Source: an uncultured Bacilli bacterium
GTDB taxonomy: Bacteria > Bacillota_I > Bacilli_A > RFN20 > CAG-631
Direction: 5' to 3'
DNA: 10,520 nucleotides
Assembly (NCBI GenBank): GCA_934215405.1
Contig: CAKPZU010000070.1
Location: 1 to 10,520 of the forward strand
The position numbers were made by a program, and so were the translations under genes. The notes beneath the pieces were generated by a model. It did not search any database, was not told the DNA's origin, and saw only the letters and a list, made by a program, of their open reading frames with translations. Below, in pieces: positions 7,601-10,520 of the stretch. Positions within the stretch are counted from its first letter, which is position 1, and every line of letters starts with the position of its first letter.

Positions 7601-7678
7601 ATTAAGCTTAATGCTATTTTCAAAAGAAGCTGTAATAAGTGCTAACAAAATACCTGATACAATAACTTTTCTATTCAT
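4634..7678 (-). CDS. Secreted, membrane-anchored modular protein (LamG-like, FIVAR-like repeats, Big2)
   Basis: In order, this 1014-residue protein shows a signal peptide (1-27, hydrophobic VIVSGILLALITA, likely cut after KLNA) and a LamG/concanavalin-like beta-sandwich (about 34-208). Four helical repeats of about 70 residues follow, resembling FIVAR modules (about 217-282, 283-350, 355-421, 428-496). Two more beta-sandwiches are at about 505-683 and 695-880, and a Big2-type immunoglobulin-like domain at about 898-978 (ISSDESIVSV, GFITALKEGEVAISV). The C-terminal anchor is GCNG, a hydrophobic helix (about 991-1007) and KQRKEI. The sandwiches share an end motif: FETWQTAFAIDNL (191-203), FITWQTGYIVNSI (666-678) and a weaker VQSWNGSYMLDNV (863-875). 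No catalytic module is recognised and there is no LPxTG. A role in binding a glycan or displaying it at the cell surface is inferred from the modules and from the adjacent sensor and GH2 genes. Start ATG at 7678 has AAAGGAGT (7695-7688), 9 bases away and 17 bases after the regulator's stop. Confidence 0.85.
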   Translation of the reverse strand: MNRKVIVSGILLALITASFENSIKLNAKNDDEYVINEDFSTDNFLKQLTFDSEATKNCYSVSEGKLINSNTNGWTNAIFGNQLEGQYSTLEFEITPHFENEKYSILNFQFRRWDNNTTYKAEITASYMRLYLYKFDLKEKQLLDSVDFGIKNDETSLIKIYTSGWYKSLFVNNQKLLEISEDKLSTGYFSFETWQTAFAIDNLKLDYVDDKTDLEIISLNNLKKDKRNFFNDLYDENDYSKENLALINAIKEKFLLDINNAKTNAEVEKIYQQAHDELYQVRIKQLNVFKEDCISLINNYVNMNDYTIENQNKIKKIINSKTTLINDALTFNDVKEIINSFENEVDNILCISDADEVALNKFKENAINSILTSYKEEDYSSTNLVLVNNLVNEFKAQVNNLKTKKLIDKLVIDYKEKISKIETKNQEDDKQLLEYRKNAINTLNSYISSFDEYSNSKINEINSLISLTSSKINSSTSTSEIDNLVSECKSKLDKVIKINEEYKNGIVINSFDDYSFINEALSVSNADDFEVVNSVLRQLKQAEVDESKLMFGGSNKYWDDFTLNVKIKPVYLNTDYSWGKIVFRSQSTENSNGSYIFNYKSNLAWISKMDDKGKEVFLDCANIGIANSMACNVKIVAKNDDIMVFLDNVKILACKDNEYKVGAFGFITWQTGYIVNSINISHNIDASDITTPRYSLHSDLFDFENTSKLPDGIVATRGSSIATDPFDSNNKVFVSKLKGYAKALIGDANYKNFSYKMDLIPLGLEEDEQIIRLIFRANGWENNSYYIELTKYRYTFYACNNGNTKELASDYFEFQYKAKYEVEIRALDNRMAFYLQGNKMFDVVDLNYGSYGAAFLQMGNVGVQSWNGSYMLDNVVIQTITTWGDEPTKNDFPTNQIIKATDMELLDYSLNLKVNDTYQIVGQLNPTNADYSYSYISSDESIVSVTKSGFITALKEGEVAISVIENNSNIKKEIKITVTSNKKGCNGELNSSLVLIAFLSLIMVMFISKQRKEI
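4639..4646 (-). promoter_or_regulatory. Ribosome binding site of the GH2 gene, inside the upstream gene
   Basis: AAAGGAAA lies within the last codons of the surface-protein gene, about 7 bases before the GH2 ATG. The upstream TAG (4636-4634) and the GH2 start are separated by one base, so ribosomes finishing the first gene can restart on the second. Confidence 0.7.
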
Positions 7679-7695
7679 ATTTCTTTTACTCCTTT

Positions 7696-8427
7696 TTATT
7701 TAATGATATTTCTTCTATACTGCATAGGAGAAATTCCAATTTTTAATTTAAAAACCTTATTATAGTAATTAGCTTTTGAATATCCTACCAATTTGTATAT
7801 ATCCTTAAGCTTATAATTAGGATCCTTTAATAATTCTATTGATTTATTAATTCTTACTTCATTTACATATTCAAATAATGATCTATCTGTTGCTTTTTTA
7901 AATAAGCGAGACAAATAACTTGGATTCATATAAACCATTGAAGCTAATGATTCTAAGGTAAATGCTTGATTATAGTTTTTATTAATATAATCAATTAAAA
8001 AAGCTATGACATCATTAGATTCTTGAAAATCATTAACTATTTTATTTTTATTTACAACATTCATTCCCATTAATTCTTCTTGAAGCATTTGTAATATATA
8101 TTCTTCTGTTTCAAGCTTACTGATAAATTTAACTTTAGCCTTTTGGGTTAAATAAACATCTTCAAATTTTCCTTGTCCACTGAGCATTAATATCTTTGTA
8201 TCCTTGTATTTATTAATTACTAGATTCATAATATCAAGGCCATTGCCATCGGTTAAGTTAACATCACATAAAACAACATCTATTTTTTTACTTTTTAAGA
8301 TTTCAAGTGCTGATGCATAGGTCAATGAGACATATATTTCAAAAAAATTATGGCATTTACTTTCGATATAAGATTTTAAATATGTGACAATTTCTTCTTC
8401 ATCATCTACTAATAACAATTTATACAG
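7696..8427 (-). CDS. Two-component response regulator, CheY receiver plus AraC-type HTH (YesN-like)
   Basis: This transcription factor partners the kinase encoded just upstream. The receiver domain spans about 1-120, with acidic pair D8-D9 (LLLVDDEE), phosphate acceptor D55 in VVLCDVNLTDGNG, S83 in ILMLSG and K104 in FISKLE. The AraC-type double helix-turn-helix spans about 140-240 (FTLESLASMVYMNPSYLSRLFKK, then the closing VFKLKIGISPMQYRR). I place the start at CTG 8427, giving MYKLLLVDDEEE and 243 residues. AGGAGG at 8441-8436 is 8 bases from CTG, and MYKLL-VDDE is the usual opening of this family. The in-frame TTG at 8418 is 17 bases from that site and would clip the first beta strand. The next in-frame ATG is far inside the receiver. 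With CTG the gene overlaps the kinase stop by 8 bases. Likely targets are its own operon, including the surface protein and GH2. Confidence 0.9.
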   Translation of the reverse strand: MYKLLLVDDEEEIVTYLKSYIESKCHNFFEIYVSLTYASALEILKSKKIDVVLCDVNLTDGNGLDIMNLVINKYKDTKILMLSGQGKFEDVYLTQKAKVKFISKLETEEYILQMLQEELMGMNVVNKNKIVNDFQESNDVIAFLIDYINKNYNQAFTLESLASMVYMNPSYLSRLFKKATDRSLFEYVNEVRINKSIELLKDPNYKLKDIYKLVGYSKANYYNKVFKLKIGISPMQYRRNIIK

Positions 8428-10000
8428 TCTTTATTCCTCCTAAATTTAAAATAATGCCAAGGCCATTACTTTTACTTCTATATACAATTAAATCACCATT
8501 TATATAATTTAATCTTGTTTTTATATTTTTTAAGCATGAAAATGTTTCATTACTTTCATTATTACCTAATGTTTTTAAAACACTCTCATAATTTTCATCA
8601 CTTATAACTCCTGAATCTTCAATTTTAATATATAGATTGGCATTTTCTTCATATATTTTAATTGTTAATGATGAGCTATTAATATTTTTTTCAAAAACAT
8701 ATTTAAAACTATTTTCAATTATTGGTTCAATAATTAAATATGGAACCTTCATCATTTTATATTTATTAATTAATGGATCAAAATTAATAATAATTCTATT
8801 ATTTAATCTTTCGTTTTGAATATTTAAATAATTCAAGGCATGCTCATATTCTTGATATAAAAATACATAATCCTTTGGATAGGTTATATATTTAAAAAAT
8901 TGTGATAAATTGAATGCAAATTCTTCTGCTTCGTCATACTTTTTACTAACTATTTCTTTCCTTAAGAAAAAATATGTATTATGTAGAAAATGAGGATTAA
9001 TTTGTGATTGTAATTTTTTATTTTCTGCTTCTTTTAATAATACCTCTTGACGATAATTAATATTAAAATATGTTTGCAATTGCTCACACATATTATTAAA
9101 AGAATTAACTAACATTTTCCCTTCTTTGGAAAATTTTCCATTTATTCGATAAGAATAATTTTGATTTTCAAGCTCTTTAAAGCCTGTTGAAATCTCATCA
9201 AACACCTTTGTCCCTTGCTGCTTTACAATGTAAATACTTGTAATACAAGCAGCAATACCAATAATAAATAAAGAAACAAATATAACAGAATATAGTGTAT
9301 TTAAAACTTCTATATCGCTTGAAAATGATTTACAGCTTAAAGACATCCCATATTCTTCCTTAGAGTAACTTAAATTACTTTTGCTATTGATATTATTGCT
9401 ATAGGTTACGTTTCCAATATTCATTAAAACACTATCATTATTTAAGTTTATAAAACTTCCAATTTTTGAAAAGAAAACATTTGTATCTAAGGTAATTAAA
9501 ATAGCAATATTTTCATTTTTATTATTCTTCCCAAAAACAATTTTATTATTTAAAGAATAAAAAAGTTCATCGCCTAAGTCATCACTAATTACTCTATCTT
9601 TTGTAACACCATTAGCATTAATTAATATTTTTTGCTCTTTAAAATAGATATCAATTTGATTCATAAGTGCTGAAATTGATTGGAAGGCTTTTAATGTTGA
9701 AATTATTTCAACGTAATATTCTTGCTTAGTTGTTTCATCAAGTAGCTCAGAAGCATTTTCTATCATCAAAACATTATAATTTGATTGTAATGATAAGGAT
9801 ATATTTTTAAGTATTTGAGCATCTTTATAAACACTATCATAATAAGCCTCAACATTATTTGAGTAAATGCTTTGATATGATTGCTTAATTTTACTTGAGG
9901 CATAATTTTCAAAAAGAAGTAAAAAAGAAAACACAATTGCCATTATAGCAGTTGATACAATACTTATTGATAAAGGATGTGCTTTCTTTTTTATTTTCAT
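8420..10000 (-). CDS. Sensor histidine kinase, YesM-like
   Basis: This 526-residue membrane kinase has helix 1 at about 10-31 and an extracellular sensory domain at about 32-232 (Cache-like by size and position). Helix 2 is at about 235-258 and a HAMP linker at about 259-312. The His_kinase domain carries phospho-acceptor H337 in SQINPHFLHNT, and the ATPase domain has N-box IIEPIIENSFKY (N430) and D462-S-G464. In this subfamily the usual sequence is NPHFLYNT. The nucleotide lid is poor: DNGxG is DSGVI, and the glycine normally before LxN is replaced (FSCLKNI), although SNGLGI is present near the end. It should sense an extracellular sugar, as YesM homologues beside carbohydrate genes do. The ribosome site AAAAGG lies 8 bases before ATG 10000. 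The stop codon overlaps the regulator's proposed start, so the pair is co-translated. Confidence 0.92.
   Translation of the reverse strand: MKIKKKAHPLSISIVSTAIMAIVFSFLLLFENYASSKIKQSYQSIYSNNVEAYYDSVYKDAQILKNISLSLQSNYNVLMIENASELLDETTKQEYYVEIISTLKAFQSISALMNQIDIYFKEQKILINANGVTKDRVISDDLGDELFYSLNNKIVFGKNNKNENIAILITLDTNVFFSKIGSFINLNNDSVLMNIGNVTYSNNINSKSNLSYSKEEYGMSLSCKSFSSDIEVLNTLYSVIFVSLFIIGIAACITSIYIVKQQGTKVFDEISTGFKELENQNYSYRINGKFSKEGKMLVNSFNNMCEQLQTYFNINYRQEVLLKEAENKKLQSQINPHFLHNTYFFLRKEIVSKKYDEAEEFAFNLSQFFKYITYPKDYVFLYQEYEHALNYLNIQNERLNNRIIINFDPLINKYKMMKVPYLIIEPIIENSFKYVFEKNINSSSLTIKIYEENANLYIKIEDSGVISDENYESVLKTLGNNESNETFSCLKNIKTRLNYINGDLIVYRSKSNGLGIILNLGGIKTV
8436..8441 (-). promoter_or_regulatory. 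Ribosome binding site deciding the response regulator start
   Basis: A full AGGAGG sits inside the end of the kinase gene. The 8-base distance to CTG 8427 is ideal, whereas TTG 8418 is 17 bases away. No ATG or GTG in the regulator frame lies within range, so the site points to a CTG start. Confidence 0.7.
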
Positions 10001-10018
10001 AACTTTTGCCTTTTAATT

Positions 10019-10047
10019 ATTATAACATCAATTATTTCTAGTTTAAA
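10019..10047 (-). promoter_or_regulatory. Possible promoter of the kinase operon
   Basis: An extended -10 box TGTTATAAT (TATAAT at 10024-10019) has TTTAAA (10047-10042) 17 bases upstream. It overlaps the stop codon of the preceding gene and would give a leader of only about 12 bases, barely holding the AAAAGG ribosome site. No terminator separates the kinase from the preceding gene, so read-through from further upstream is equally possible. Confidence 0.35.
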
Positions 10048-10520
10048 TATCTATCCAATTTGTTCCATCATAAATAAATAATTCATGCAAGGTAGTATCA
10101 TAATATGTTGAATAGTAAGGACATAAACGAGTTGTAGGTCTTTCACTTGTTGGGCCATATGTTTTTATAACACCCTTTTTTTCAAAGGTAATACGATTAT
10201 TACTATCACAAGCAAATTCTTCATACTTATCCATATCATTTAAAAATGTATAATATATGTAGTTTTCAACTCTTACAACATAATCATTTTTAGCATTTAA
10301 TGGTCGAGAAATAAATGTAAATCCTTCATTGTCCTTATTATTTAAACCATCTGTTCTATTACCCCAAATTGGTGCATGTGGGCAATGAAGTCCTTTTACA
10401 TGAAAATTATTGATTTTTAAATAGCCTAAAGTTGCTGGAGAATATGAGCTTCCAACATCATAGCTATTATCAATTACATTAATAATTGATAAATTTTTAT
10501 AATCAAGAGCTATATAATAT
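10043..10520 (-). CDS. C-terminal part of an unidentified protein with a tail-fibre/beta-helix-like end (5' partial)
   Basis: The frame is open without a stop from the right edge (first full codon at 10519) to TAA at 10045-10043, giving 158 visible residues. The internal ATG at 10234 is therefore not the real start: it has no ribosome site, and coding continues upstream of it. Visible sequence includes beta-rich stretches (YYIALDYKNLSIINVIDNS, LGYLKINNFHVKGLHCP, EGFTFISRPL). The end reads GPTSERPTT then YYDTTLHELFIYDGTNW. This last pattern (RP ... yyDTTl ... i-y-dG-nWvd) recurs at the C-termini of phage tail fibres and of some right-handed beta-helix surface or polysaccharide-degrading proteins (from memory, not searched). 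Beside a glycan-sensing operon, a secreted beta-helix protein is the more natural reading, but a phage-derived protein is not excluded. It lies 42 bases upstream of the kinase gene on the same strand. Confidence 0.65.
   Translation of the reverse strand, partial: YYIALDYKNLSIINVIDNSYDVGSSYSPATLGYLKINNFHVKGLHCPHAPIWGNRTDGLNNKDNEGFTFISRPLNAKNDYVVRVENYIYYTFLNDMDKYEEFACDSNNRITFEKKGVIKTYGPTSERPTTRLCPYYSTYYDTTLHELFIYDGTNWIDI

Noticed and set aside
8637..8819. Plus-strand open frame within the kinase gene
   Set aside because: It is antisense to the conserved ATPase domain of the kinase and has no supporting signal.
1..10520. Mycoplasma-type genetic code (TGA as Trp), suggested by low G+C and the absence of TGA stops
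   Set aside because: All supported frames are intact with TGA read as stop, and tryptophans at conserved positions are encoded by TGG.

Overview
The window is very AT-rich. It uses strong AGGAGG-type ribosome sites, YesM/YesN-style and MerR regulators, and short intergenic gaps, and nearly everything is on the minus strand. This fits a low-GC Bacillota bacterium, perhaps a gut Erysipelotrichia or a related near-Mollicute lineage (inference). The standard code is in use: reading frames stay intact with TGA as stop, and Trp is encoded by TGG. No gene here ends in TGA; seven whole or partial stops are TAA and one is TAG.

Read in the direction of transcription (right to left), the window opens with the 3' end of a gene that runs off the right edge (10520-10043). 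It is an unidentified protein whose C-terminus resembles tail-fibre/beta-helix ends. Next comes a tight cluster: a YesM-type sensor histidine kinase (10000-8420), its AraC-type response regulator (8427-7696, probably starting at CTG), a 1014-residue secreted and membrane-anchored modular protein (7678-4634), and a cytoplasmic glycoside hydrolase family 2 enzyme (4632-2908). The gaps in this cluster are an 8-base overlap, 17 bases and 1 base, so it is almost certainly one transcription unit. A rho-independent terminator closes it at 2907-2881. The likely logic is that the kinase senses an extracellular glycan or its products, the regulator drives the operon, the modular surface protein binds or displays, and the GH2 enzyme cleaves imported oligosaccharide. 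The target sugar cannot be read from the sequence.

The left third holds three singly transcribed genes: a two-helix membrane protein of unknown function (2802-2149), a MerR/BmrR-like regulator (2074-1232), and a dehydrogenase of the dihydrodipicolinate reductase / 2,4-diaminopentanoate dehydrogenase type (1163-129). Between the last two lies a textbook MerR-type promoter: -35 and -10 boxes 19 bases apart with a perfect dyad between them. The dehydrogenase is therefore very likely the regulator's inducible target. A strong terminator follows it.

Immediately beyond that terminator, positions 1-76 look like the right end of an IS3-family insertion sequence: the last codons of a transposase reading rightward, then a terminal inverted repeat. 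No tRNA, rRNA, CRISPR array or riboswitch was seen, and no gene-free stretch exceeds about 130 bases.
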